Assembly (NCBI GenBank): GCA_946646575.1
Contig: CAMPCR010000018.1
Location: 1-17,758, forward strand
Length of the DNA: 17,758 nucleotides
Source: UBA3222 sp002363035
GTDB lineage: Bacteria > Verrucomicrobiota > Verrucomicrobiia > Opitutales > UBA9783
Reading direction: 5' to 3'
Part shown: piece after piece, positions 6,649 through 14,152 of the stretch
How positions within the stretch are numbered: position 1 is the first letter of the stretch
Layout of the letters: each line of letters begins with the position of its first letter
The notes under the pieces: generated by a model
The model's input: only the letters and a program-made list of their open reading frames with translations
Told to the model about the DNA's origin: nothing
Databases searched by the model: none
Translations under genes and position numbers: made by a program

Positions 6649-7245
6649 ATGAGTGAAGAAGCCTTAAACCCCAAAACCGACAAGGCCGCGACCGAAACGA
6701 CCGACAATGTCGAAAACAAATCCGACGCAACCGCCCCGCAGACGAAACAGGACGATGCTTCCAAGAAAATCGCCGATTTGGAAGCTCAGGTGAACGAATG
6801 GCGGGACAAATGTTTCCGCGCCGTTGCCGAACTGGACAATGCCCGCAAACGTTTCGCCAAAGAAAAGGAAGACGTTCGCTTTCACACCACGCAAATTATC
6901 TGCCTGCACATTATCGAGCTCTTCGACAGCTTCAAAATGGGCTTGGACAGCGCGGAAAAACAAAAAACCGACCCGAAAATTTTGGAGGGCTTCCAAATGA
7001 TTTTCCGTCAATTTCAGGCGCAATTGAAGCTCTTAAAAATCGAGGAACTGAACCCGCTGAACGAAGCGTTCGATCCGCATTTCCACGATGCTGTTTCGCA
7101 CGCGTACAGCGACACCGTTCCCGAGGATCACATCGTTCAGGTGGTGCGTCACGGCTATAAGTGCGGCGATCGATTGTTGCGCGCCGCTTCGGTGATTATT
7201 TCTAAGGGCAAAGCACCGAAAACGGAAGAAGTCGCGCAAAAATAA
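6649..7245 (+). CDS. grpE: GrpE, nucleotide exchange factor of DnaK
   Basis: A 198-residue GrpE, the cytosolic dimer that releases ADP from DnaK during the chaperone cycle. A polar N-terminal tail (to about residue 35) is followed by a long coiled coil (ADLEAQVNEWRDKCFRAVAELDNARKRFAKEKED). The C-terminal beta domain carries the GrpE signature around FDPHFHDAVSHAYSDTVPEDHIVQVVRHGYKCGDRLLRAASVIIS; length is typical. The frame continues upstream to 6604 with several ATGs. I prefer 6649 (or the adjacent 6646) because MSEEALNPK is a usual GrpE N-terminus and a possible promoter occupies the upstream part. No Shine-Dalgarno is visible. dnaJ follows after 58 bases, so the two form a co-chaperone operon; dnaK is not in the window. 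No CIRCE operator is seen upstream, but an attenuator-like structure is. Confidence 0.93.
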   Translation: MSEEALNPKTDKAATETTDNVENKSDATAPQTKQDDASKKIADLEAQVNEWRDKCFRAVAELDNARKRFAKEKEDVRFHTTQIICLHIIELFDSFKMGLDSAEKQKTDPKILEGFQMIFRQFQAQLKLLKIEELNPLNEAFDPHFHDAVSHAYSDTVPEDHIVQVVRHGYKCGDRLLRAASVIISKGKAPKTEEVAQK

Positions 7246-7303
7246 GGGCAGTGCTTTATTCGACTGACTGTCCGAAAAAAACACATAAAATCACAAGGGT
7301 CGT

Positions 7304-8428
7304 ATGTCAAAGCAGGATTATTACGAATTACTCGGCGTGTCGCGCAATGCCTCCGCCGACGAAATTAAGAAAGCCTACCGCAAGCTGGCGGTTAAATATC
7401 ATCCCGACAAAAATCCGGGCGACAAGAATGCCGAGGAGAAATTTAAGCAAATTTCCGAAGCCTACGAAGTCCTCAAGGACGACAAAAAGAAGGCGATGTA
7501 CGACCAATACGGACATGCGGCGTTCGAAGGCGGAGCCGGTGGGGGCGGAGGAGGTTCCTACCAAGGCGGCGGATTTCAGGATCCGTTCGATCTGTTTCGC
7601 GAGGTTTTCGGCGGCGGCAACGGCGGAGGCGGAATTTTTGAAAGCTTTTTCGGCGGCGGTTCTTCGTACGAACACGACCAAACGGGCGCCGATTTAAGTT
7701 ACCGCCTGTCGATTACGCTCGAAGAAGCCTTCTCCGGTGTTGAAAAAACCATCGCTTATCGACGCAACGCCCCCTGTTCGCGTTGTAGAGGGAGCGGATG
7801 CGAACCGGGCACCAAGCCCAAAACCTGCCCGACCTGTCGCGGTCGCGGTCAGGTAGTGACGCAACAGGGCTTTTTTAGCATGAGCCGTCCGTGCCCGCAT
7901 TGCGGCGGAACGGGGCGCGTTATCGAAACACCCTGCTCAAAATGTCGCGGCAACGGTACCGAAGCGGAACGCACGCAGGTCAAGGTCAAAGTCCCTGCAG
8001 GCATCAACGACGGCGCGAAATTGCGCTTTCACGGGTACGGCGAAGCGGGACAGGGCGGAGCCGGCGATCTGTACATTATCATCTCCGTCGAAGAACATCC
8101 GATTTTCCGACGCAACGGCAACGATCTTTTGACGCATCAGGCATTACCGTTCACGTTGGCGGCGCTCGGGGGCGAAATCCAAATTTCCACACTTACCGGC
8201 GAAGCGAATTTGAAAATCCCCGCCGGAACGCAACCGGGGACACTGTTTAAATTGCGCGGTTACGGTATGCCGCAACTGCGCGGTTCCTCCAAAGGCGACT
8301 TGCTGGTGGAAGTTTCGATCGAAGTTCCGAAAAAACTCACGCGAAGCCAGCGCGAAGCCCTGGAAGCCTTCTCGGACGCGTTGGGCGAAAGCGGGGATAT
8401 GCCGAAAAAACGCGTAAAAAAAAACTGA
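7304..8428 (+). CDS. dnaJ: DnaJ, Hsp40 co-chaperone
   Basis: A full-length 374-residue type I DnaJ that delivers unfolded clients to DnaK and stimulates its ATPase. The J domain (1-70) has the essential HPD at 33-35. The Gly/Phe-rich linker covers about 75-122. The four zinc-finger repeats start at Cys158, Cys175, Cys197 and Cys211 (each C-x-x-C-x-G-x-G), followed by the C-terminal substrate-binding barrels (about 225-355) and a basic tail (KKRVKKN). An AAGGG element lies 4-8 bases before the ATG. It is downstream of grpE in the same orientation with 58 bases between and no terminator, hence probably cotranscribed. Confidence 0.96.
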   Translation: MSKQDYYELLGVSRNASADEIKKAYRKLAVKYHPDKNPGDKNAEEKFKQISEAYEVLKDDKKKAMYDQYGHAAFEGGAGGGGGGSYQGGGFQDPFDLFREVFGGGNGGGGIFESFFGGGSSYEHDQTGADLSYRLSITLEEAFSGVEKTIAYRRNAPCSRCRGSGCEPGTKPKTCPTCRGRGQVVTQQGFFSMSRPCPHCGGTGRVIETPCSKCRGNGTEAERTQVKVKVPAGINDGAKLRFHGYGEAGQGGAGDLYIIISVEEHPIFRRNGNDLLTHQALPFTLAALGGEIQISTLTGEANLKIPAGTQPGTLFKLRGYGMPQLRGSSKGDLLVEVSIEVPKKLTRSQREALEAFSDALGESGDMPKKRVKKN

Positions 8429-8498
8429 TGGATGTGATTAGGGGGTGGTTTGGGTAAGGAACAAAATCAACGGCAAGGGTGGTGAAGTGCAAGGAGCA

Positions 8499-8536
8499 AC
8501 GAAGGCGGTACGGACGCATCCCGATACAGCCTTCGT
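8499..8536. repeat. Long imperfect hairpin after dnaJ
   Basis: ACGAAGGC (8499-8506) pairs with GCCTTCGT (8529-8536), and inside it GTA/TAC and CGG/CCG continue the stem across one mismatch and one bulged A. This gives about 14 pairs around a 7-base loop. No T tract follows in either direction, so it is not a standard intrinsic terminator. It may protect or process the dnaJ 3' end, or be a dispersed palindromic repeat. The rest of 8429-8747 holds only the promoter for the next gene. Confidence 0.45.
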
Positions 8537-8678
8537 AATTTGTAAGGCATGAAATAACGGATAAAAAACTCGATACCATTCCACAATCTTCATAAAATTT
8601 CGTTCTCGTGAATACCATAAAACAACACTCCGCCACCGATCGAAAAAGATACAAAGGGTAAATGTTTCCCGAAACCTA

Positions 8679-8706
8679 TTGTTTCTTACTTACTTTTTTT
8701 TATAAA
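8679..8706 (+). promoter_or_regulatory. Promoter for the exported-protein gene
   Basis: TTGTTT (8679-8684) and TATAAA (8701-8706) are 16 bases apart, in a locally A/T-rich stretch. The predicted transcript starts near 8713, about 35 bases before the ATG at 8748, which has GAAG five bases upstream. Confidence 0.45.
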
Positions 8707-8747
8707 AAAACTTGCAAAATTTTATATTTATTCATTACCTGAAGACG

Positions 8748-9476
8748 ATGAACTCGAAAAAACGGATTATTTCTCTGTGTTGCGGTCTGTTGACGACCAC
8801 ACTCCCGGTTGTTGCCAAGACATTTACATTGCCGCACTCTGAAACAGAGTACCCGAGCTGGGGCACTCTTTTTTCGCTATGGAGAAAAAATCACGGCGAG
8901 GTGTTTCAGAAAGCTTATGATGAAATTTACGAAGCGATCACAACCGGCAAGGATAAATACCAATACAATAATGATGACGACGAAAAACGGGGAGAGCTCG
9001 GGTGTTTCAATGCGTATTTCGGAACGTCTCTGTGGAGGTCGCGCCCGGATCTGACCGACGATCTGAAAGGTTGGTTGGCGACATCCGGTCATGCCAAAGG
9101 CGGTTGGCATGGAGAAGAAGTTCTAATTCCGATCTATGGCAGAATTCCGATCTATGACAGAGCTCCGAAAGATTTGGGAGTGCGGGTGCCGGAATTTTTG
9201 AGCATAAAAGGAAAGTTTCCTTTACTCAGCCCAGATATTCGGGAAATGGCAGTTGCGAGCGATATGAACTATATGCTCGATTATTTCTCTTGGTGCCTGA
9301 TAGACAGGGAAGATGAGGAAACAATAGTACAGTACGCAAGAGATTGTTTATGTGTCCTTATGAGCGAAGAATTTTTGAGGAAAATTTTCACCGATCGGAT
9401 GGTAGGTTTATTACTGGACTATCAGCGGGGTGTGGTCGATAAAAAAAGGCAAAGGAATCGGACGGTCGCAGGTTAG
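8748..9476 (+). CDS. Unknown exported protein, N-terminal part of a frameshifted gene
   Basis: I do not recognise this protein. As read it has 242 residues and starts with a signal peptide: basic MNSKKR, hydrophobic core to about residue 20, and a plausible cleavage after VVA (21-23). The mature part is acidic and aromatic, with an acidic NNDDDEKRGELGC segment and a tandem IPIYGR/IPIYDR repeat caused by an 18-base duplication. I chose ATG 8748 over the upstream frame opening at 8712 because it has GAAG at good spacing and gives the signal peptide. After an A7 run at 9441-9447 the frame yields only a short tail (RQRNRTVAG) and stops. The -1 frame continues as protein-like sequence to 9847. The natural product is probably about 366 residues across both parts. 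The gene is visibly richer in A/T than its neighbours. Confidence 0.7.
   Translation: MNSKKRIISLCCGLLTTTLPVVAKTFTLPHSETEYPSWGTLFSLWRKNHGEVFQKAYDEIYEAITTGKDKYQYNNDDDEKRGELGCFNAYFGTSLWRSRPDLTDDLKGWLATSGHAKGGWHGEEVLIPIYGRIPIYDRAPKDLGVRVPEFLSIKGKFPLLSPDIREMAVASDMNYMLDYFSWCLIDREDEETIVQYARDCLCVLMSEEFLRKIFTDRMVGLLLDYQRGVVDKKRQRNRTVAG
9126..9161 (+). repeat. 18-base in-frame tandem duplication
   Basis: Two adjacent 18-base units (9126-9143 and 9144-9161) are identical except for one G-to-A change, and encode IPIYGR then IPIYDR. The near identity implies a recent duplication, and the multiple of three keeps the frame. Confidence 0.9.
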
Positions 9477-9847
9477 AGATCCGTTACCACGTCAGCCCCA
9501 TCGAGATCCCTTACAAAAATGCACCCAAAAGGTTGGGATTTTCGGTAAAAATGCATCTTTATGACATTCATAAATCGCCGAAATCGAATAATTTTGATGA
9601 TTTGTACTACAAAAAAGGAGAGCTCGGTTGTATTCATATTCCCAGCTTGGATCGCACATGCCCCCTTGATCCGAAAGGAGCTGTGCGATCCAGAAAGAAT
9701 TTAAGTATTACGTTGAAATTCATATTTGATGCGGAGTCGAAACAACTTTGCGCTGTCGGGCTCAAAGATATAGTTGTGATTAATGCGGAGGTGCTGTATT
9801 CCACCGGTAAAAACAATTCCCTGCCGTTTTTTTTGAAACAACCGTAA
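9443..9847 (+). pseudogene. Continuation of the exported-protein gene in the -1 frame
   Basis: This frame is open from just after a TAA at 9440-9442 to 9847. It begins KKAKESDGRRLEIRYHVSPIEIP and ends FFLKQP, about 134 residues. It has no start codon with a ribosome binding site; the first ATGs (9533 and 9551) are internal to good protein-like sequence. One extra A in the A7 run at 9441-9447 would join it seamlessly to the upstream part. It contains KKGELGC, echoing KRGELGC upstream, so the whole protein may hold a diverged internal repeat. It is either the 3' half of a gene broken by mutation, an assembly error in a homopolymer, or a product reached by slippage. Confidence 0.6.
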
Positions 9848-10126
9848 ATTGTTTGGTACATTCGTCGTCAAAGCGGAAAGCCGTATGTCACGCAGTGGCT
9901 TGTTGATAGGCAACGGCTCATAGGAATAATCCTCGAAGTCGCGGTGATAACTTTCAAACACACGGGTGGTCGCGCGTCGCTTTTTGCAATTTCCCGTTTC
10001 TTAAAAGCGTACAGATGCGATAAAGGCGAATGCTCTTAAACTCAGACAAATTATTCTGTTTACATTTCCTGCTTGCGAATCCTCGATACTATCCCGATGC
10101 TGAAAGCAGAAAGTCTGTAGTTGTTT
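9848..10126. other. Region between the broken gene and recA
   Basis: No gene can be called. Frames on both strands in the same register stay open from 9848 to about 10040. The minus-strand reading (FESYHRDFEDYSYEPLP...) looks more protein-like than the plus one, but it has no start signal and then runs into the antisense of the preceding gene. It could be a decayed fragment. No convincing recA promoter is visible. Two short CAGA/TCTG inverted repeats lie at 10043-10058 and 10107-10117. Confidence 0.45.
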
Positions 10127-11263
10127 ATGCCTCCTGCCAAACCCTCTGAAAATCCTGCTGACGACAAAGCGCTCGAACTGGCCATCGCCGCCGTCAATAA
10201 ACAGTACGGCGACGGTGCGATTATGCGCCTCGGAAGTGCCGCGAAGATGAACATTTCGGTCGTCTCGACGGGTTCATTGGCGATCGATTTGGCACTGGGA
10301 GCGGGGGGATTGCCGCGCGGAAGAATTTGCGAAATTTTCGGTCCCGAATCGTCCGGGAAAACCACGCTGTGCCTCAGTTTAATCGCGCAGGTGCAGAAAC
10401 ACGGCGGACGCGCGGTGTTTATTGACGTCGAAAATGCCCTCGATCCGCGTTATGCAAAGGTCGTCGGCGTCGATTTGGACAGCCTGCTCATTTCACAGCC
10501 GGAAAGCGGTGAGGATGCGCTGAACATCGCCGAAACGCTCATTCGTTCCAACGCCGTCGAAGTCGTGGTCGTCGATTCCGTCGCAGCACTGGTGTCGAAG
10601 GCGGAACTGGACGGGCAGATGGGCGATTCGCATGTCGGTCTGCAGGCGCGCATGATGAGCCAGGCGATGCGTCGTCTCACGGCGGTCATCAACAAAACGA
10701 AGTGCATTTGTCTTTTTACGAACCAAATTCGCGAAAAAATCGGCGTGATGTTCGGCAATCCCGAAACGACTCCGGGCGGAAGAGCGTTGAAGTTTTTCGC
10801 CTCCGTGCGCATGGATATCCGACGCATCGGTCAGTTGAAAGATGCTTCGGGAAAGGTTGTCGGCAACCGCACGCGTCTGAAAGTCGTCAAAAATAAAGTT
10901 GCCCCGCCGTTCACCGAGTGCGAATTCGACATCATGTACAACGAAGGCATTTCGCAGGCTTCGTCGGTCATCGATTTGGGCATCGAACACGGCATTTTTG
11001 AGAAAAAAGGCGCCTGGGTTTCGTACCAAGGCAATCTCATTGGTCAGGGACGCGAAGCCGCAAAGGAGTATTTACGCACGCATCCCGACTTCATGGATCA
11101 AATTGTGCGCGAAATTATTCAAAAAGTGCGCGCTTCGGGCGGCATCGGATTGGCAAAGGGGGCATTTGAAAGCAAAGAAGATCCTGTCGCCAGATCCGAA
11201 GAAGTCGAAAAACTTGGAGACGCGCCCGAAAATCTGACTGAAGCAACCGACGTAAACGCGTAG
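10127..11263 (+). CDS. recA: RecA recombinase
   Basis: A 378-residue RecA, the ATP-dependent strand-exchange protein of homologous repair and activator of LexA self-cleavage. Walker A is GPESSGKTT (72-80). The catalytic Glu is Glu102 in FIDVENALDP. Walker B follows in VVVVDSVAAL. The DNA-binding L1 region is followed by NQIREKIGVMFGNPETTPGGRALKF, which includes the strongly conserved core. The C-terminal domain ends in an acidic tail, as is typical. The residue after the catalytic Glu is Asn103, where E. coli and most others have His. ATG 10127 is preferred over the TTG at 10121, since MPPAK is a normal beginning. No strong Shine-Dalgarno is visible. It is followed by two copies of an unrelated membrane protein instead of the recX or alaS found in many other genomes. 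Confidence 0.96.
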   Translation: MPPAKPSENPADDKALELAIAAVNKQYGDGAIMRLGSAAKMNISVVSTGSLAIDLALGAGGLPRGRICEIFGPESSGKTTLCLSLIAQVQKHGGRAVFIDVENALDPRYAKVVGVDLDSLLISQPESGEDALNIAETLIRSNAVEVVVVDSVAALVSKAELDGQMGDSHVGLQARMMSQAMRRLTAVINKTKCICLFTNQIREKIGVMFGNPETTPGGRALKFFASVRMDIRRIGQLKDASGKVVGNRTRLKVVKNKVAPPFTECEFDIMYNEGISQASSVIDLGIEHGIFEKKGAWVSYQGNLIGQGREAAKEYLRTHPDFMDQIVREIIQKVRASGGIGLAKGAFESKEDPVARSEEVEKLGDAPENLTEATDVNA

Positions 11264-11305
11264 GGCGGCGCATTGGGTTGTGTGCTTCGGACGCAAAAAT
11301 ACCGC

Positions 11306-11935
11306 ATGAAAACGGGCAGGGCTTTTTTGGGACAGGTAAAAATCAAAGGTAATAAAGTTATTTCTTTTGCAAAAAGACATTCGGTTTTGGGGAAAGTCTG
11401 GTGGTCTGCGGTTTGTATAGGTAGTTTTTGTTCTCTTAAGTCATGTGGTTGTTCCGTAAACGAATGTTGCATGGTAATCTCAACTGTCGCAATGTCACTC
11501 ATTACGTATAAGGGCAATCAACAAAATAAAGCAGGCATCGAAGCGGCAAAGATGCAGGCGGAAGCGGCAATTCAATCGTTACAGGAAGCGCAAAAACAAT
11601 GGAAAGAAGAGTACCGACCTCGATTTGCAGTTTATTTTGTTGGTGGTTCCAAAGACGTTTTTTGGTATCTTACTATTGAAAATATCGGGAAAACGTCCGC
11701 TTATGACATAGAAGCTTCCTGTGATTCCTTCCAGAATTTTCCGGAATACCCTCGCAAACGATCTTATTTTCCTCCCGGAAGGAAAGAGATCCTGGATAAG
11801 CTCTACATGAATTCTGACGATCGTAGTATTACAAACCACAAAAAACTTCATTTAAAGCTTCGTTACACTGATTGTAACAAAAAACCATTTGAAGAATCAG
11901 TTGAAGTATTTTTTTCGAACCGTTGGTCTCTGTAG
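11306..11935 (+). CDS. Membrane-anchored coiled-coil protein, copy 1
   Basis: I do not recognise a named family. As started here it has 209 residues. A hydrophobic, Cys-rich stretch (about 31-67) forms a probable membrane anchor. A coiled coil (about 70-100, EAAKMQAEAAIQSLQEAQKQWKEE) and a beta-rich domain (about 103-205, with FWYLTIENIGKTSAYDIEAS and a C-terminal LHLKLRYTD) follow. The layout and several residues match the product of 12051-12671. The start is unsure: TTG 11273 has AGGG upstream next to the recA stop, ATG 11306 has no binding site, and ATG 11471 would leave just the anchor, as in the second copy. The gene is visibly A/T-richer than recA, unlike its paralogue. It may be read through from recA, as no terminator is seen between. 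Function unknown. Confidence 0.65.
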   Translation: MKTGRAFLGQVKIKGNKVISFAKRHSVLGKVWWSAVCIGSFCSLKSCGCSVNECCMVISTVAMSLITYKGNQQNKAGIEAAKMQAEAAIQSLQEAQKQWKEEYRPRFAVYFVGGSKDVFWYLTIENIGKTSAYDIEASCDSFQNFPEYPRKRSYFPPGRKEILDKLYMNSDDRSITNHKKLHLKLRYTDCNKKPFEESVEVFFSNRWSL

Positions 11936-12050
11936 TAATTTCAAGTATATCAGAGCATGTATGTTCAAAAATACCATTTTTCTTCCATCCTCTTTCTCTT
12001 GCCTTCAACCCCTCCTTCTCTCACATTAAGAGCCGTAAAAGGCATAACTT

Positions 12051-12671
12051 ATGACGGCATGGTTGATGTTGGTGGTAACGACGGCGTACGCGTTGACGTC
12101 GGTGGCGATGTATTTTTCCAATCGGCAAATGGCGCACGCGGCGCAACGGCAGGCGATTGCGGCGATTAAACAGGCCGAAGCGGCAACGCAACAAATTGCC
12201 GTTTCTCAACTGCAACTGGAGGCGGTTCAACAGCAGACGGAAGCGGCACTTAAACAGATTGAAGAAAGCAAGCGGCAATTTAAGGAGAACATGCGCGCCC
12301 GCGTCATACCGAAGCTGGAAGTCGTCAAGGATCGCATTTTGTACTTAACGTTTCACAATATCGGGCGCACCATTGCCACGAATCTGAAAATCGAAATTTC
12401 GCCCGATTGGCTCGAATGCCTCAAAAACGGTCCGTTTCATTCCTCCTATGTTCAACTGAACCAACTGTGCGCGGAGGAACAGTGTCTGCTTATCGATGCC
12501 AAATGTACCGCACAGATTTGCGACTTGTTCGATGCCGAAACCTTCCGCCGTTTGTGCGAAATCCCGCTGGAAATTAAAATCTCCTTCACCAGCGGCAAAG
12601 AATTGTTCGAAAAGGTCTATTCGCCCTCCATTGCTTTGATGAAGCCGAGTGCCCCGATGTTGGTGGGGTAG
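12051..12671 (+). CDS. Membrane-anchored coiled-coil protein, copy 2
   Basis: A 206-residue protein of the same architecture as its upstream neighbour. An N-terminal membrane helix (residues 3-23, WLMLVVTTAYALTSVAMYF) is followed by a long Gln/Ala-rich coiled coil (about 28-82). A beta-rich domain (about 85-190) contains ILYLTFHNIGRTIATNLKIEIS and PLEIKISFTSGKELFEKV. The coiled coil is longer than in copy 1. The ATG at 12051 has AAAAGG 8 bases upstream, a good ribosome binding site. The NIG-T-A pattern is seen in many uncharacterised bacterial membrane proteins with a C-terminal sandwich domain (family recollection, not searched). The helix-in/domain-out or domain-in topology cannot be settled. 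Function unknown. Confidence 0.8.
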   Translation: MTAWLMLVVTTAYALTSVAMYFSNRQMAHAAQRQAIAAIKQAEAATQQIAVSQLQLEAVQQQTEAALKQIEESKRQFKENMRARVIPKLEVVKDRILYLTFHNIGRTIATNLKIEISPDWLECLKNGPFHSSYVQLNQLCAEEQCLLIDAKCTAQICDLFDAETFRRLCEIPLEIKISFTSGKELFEKVYSPSIALMKPSAPMLVG

Positions 12672-12818
12672 GCAAGAAAGTTGCCGATGGGCTGATTGTC
12701 TGATTAAGTTCGGAACAATTTTTGAGAAAAATCTTGTTTTTAGAAAAATCATTCGCAAGTTCAAAGGATCGGCTTAAAGACATCAATGACAGCTCTTATC
12801 TGACTTTATAAATTATCA

Positions 12819-13247
12819 TCACTTGACACTTTCCCCCATCCACTCCTCCAAAATCACCGCCGCCGCTGTCGAATCAATAACGCCTTTCTCCTTCTTTGCT
12901 TTCGCTTGACGCAATGACAGGTTATTCGCCCCCGTCCACATACGCGCGGTTTGTGTCGAAAAGCGTTCGTCCTGGAAGTAAATTCTTAAATTAAAGTGTT
13001 GTTTTAGGTGTTCCGCGAAGTACCTGACCTCTTTGACGCGTTGACCTTGGGTGCCGTCGGCGTGAACCGGCAGACCGATGACAAATGCATTGCAACCGCG
13101 TTCGTTCACAATTTTCTGCAAATCTTTTAAAACCTGTTCCGTCGACCGAACTCGCAGGGCTTTCAGCGGCACAACGACTTTTAAGTCATCCGAACCCCAT
13201 GCCAAACCGATGAATTTACTGCCGTAATCAATACCGAGGTAATCCAT
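12819..13247 (-). CDS. ruvX: RuvX/YqgF, RNase H-fold nuclease of rRNA processing
   Basis: A 142-residue YqgF-family protein, an RNase H-like nuclease needed for 16S rRNA 5' maturation and proposed as an alternative Holliday junction resolvase. Family marks are DYLGIDYGSKFIGLAWG (2-18, with the first catalytic Asp), VIGLPVHADGTQGQRVKEVRYFAE, the DERFSTQTA motif, and KEKGVIDSTAAAVILEEWM at the C-terminus. The length is typical. The frame extends to 13394, but ATG 13247 gives the standard N-terminus and lies 11 bases after the upstream gene's stop, so the two are likely cotranscribed. No Shine-Dalgarno is seen. The 147 bases to the convergent gene at 12671 hold no clear terminator. Confidence 0.9.
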   Translation of the reverse strand: MDYLGIDYGSKFIGLAWGSDDLKVVVPLKALRVRSTEQVLKDLQKIVNERGCNAFVIGLPVHADGTQGQRVKEVRYFAEHLKQHFNLRIYFQDERFSTQTARMWTGANNLSLRQAKAKKEKGVIDSTAAAVILEEWMGESVK

Positions 13248-13258
13248 AGGAAAACAGC

Positions 13259-13876
13259 TTATTTTCTCAACGAAGCAGGTATCTTGAATTTCTCCGCAAC
13301 CGACAAAATCAACACACAAACATACAGCGTTCCGTAAAGCATCGAAAGTGCCGTTAAACCCATGGAGGCGATGTTTAAAACCAATAAAAACCACGCGATC
13401 ATCGAAAAAACTTTCGTGTTATTCAGAAACTTCGAAACCGTTTTGTTGCTGCCCAAAAGCGGATACGTATGAACGGCATTCGGATGTTCGCGCTCGCAAC
13501 AGTCGCACGTTGATTGACCGATCAATGCCGCCGATACGAAAAAGCCGTTCGCACCGCACAGAAACGCAACAACGGCGAGTTTCATCCTGCGGTGCAGTTT
13601 TTGTAAAGAAACTGCCCCCGAAAGGTTCAGGCGGTGCAAAAATACATATACAATGAACAAACTTACAACAAACCAAATACCCGCCGCGCCCAAAAGGTAA
13701 GTCAAAAACGTTCCAAACACCTTTTTCAAACAATAGCCGATCGGCAGAAAAAGTAAAACCGCTCCGAGCGGGAAGATTTTCAACATATTCGATTTTTCAA
13801 ACTTCACTCGAACCCCTTTTACACAGATATTTTCCAAAAAATTTTCACTCAAAACAAACGAAACCGCCGTCAACAT
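13259..13876 (-). CDS. Unknown membrane protein with Cys/His loop
   Basis: I do not recognise this 205-residue protein. It has four or five hydrophobic segments: about 31-48, 57-80, 98-120 and 157-193, the last long enough for two helices. Between the third and fourth lies STCDCCEREHPNAVHTYP with Cys124, Cys126, Cys127, His131 and His136. That could bind a metal or form disulfides, depending on which side of the membrane it faces. A GTG at 13879 and ATG 13876 open the frame, with a TGA shortly before. ATG 13786 would start directly at the first hydrophobic helix and is a real alternative. It precedes ruvX by 11 bases. The 276 bases back to the secA stop contain no gene I can support. Confidence 0.65.
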   Translation of the reverse strand: MLTAVSFVLSENFLENICVKGVRVKFEKSNMLKIFPLGAVLLFLPIGYCLKKVFGTFLTYLLGAAGIWFVVSLFIVYVFLHRLNLSGAVSLQKLHRRMKLAVVAFLCGANGFFVSAALIGQSTCDCCEREHPNAVHTYPLLGSNKTVSKFLNNTKVFSMIAWFLLVLNIASMGLTALSMLYGTLYVCVLILSVAEKFKIPASLRK

Positions 13877-14152
13877 CACGATACCGACAAAACATCAATG
13901 CCAAACGCGGTTTGTTTTCCGAAAGCCCTCGGTATATACGGCGTGAACGTACCGCGGAAAATGGTTAACCGAAACTTCGGGAAGGAACCACCAAGGTTAA
14001 GTCGGCGGAACGTTGAAAAAAACGGGAAACACTTTTAAACACGGCGACAGAAAATTCCAGCAACTTCAACACCTTCCGTCGAAAAATCCCGCCTGCGTCT
14101 TTATCGCGTTCGCAATCATCCGAAATCTCGACCGCCGTTTATAACACCGCTT

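Noticed and set aside
6333..6657. Open frames on both strands across the grpE/Nudix spacer as extra small genes
   Set aside because: They mirror each other in the same codon register, lack ribosome binding sites, overlap real genes, and cover the terminator hairpin.
9440..9449. Programmed -1 ribosomal frameshift at the A run
   Set aside because: The A AAA AAG heptamer is not in the incoming frame, and no stimulatory hairpin is obvious just downstream. A mutation, sequencing error or transcriptional slippage fits better.
10043..10117. CAGA-N8-TCTG and CAGA-N3-TCTG inverted repeats upstream of recA as LexA (SOS) boxes
   Set aside because: Only four paired bases each, different spacers, and no match to a known LexA motif; chance is enough.
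12672..12818. Terminator between the convergent coiled-coil and ruvX genes
   Set aside because: Only short A/T stems such as AAAAA/TTTTT around 12730 are present, with no G/C-rich stem.
13877..14152. Small minus-strand gene between secA and the membrane-protein gene
   Set aside because: A 56-codon open stretch exists after a TAA, but it has no ATG and no spaced ribosome binding site.
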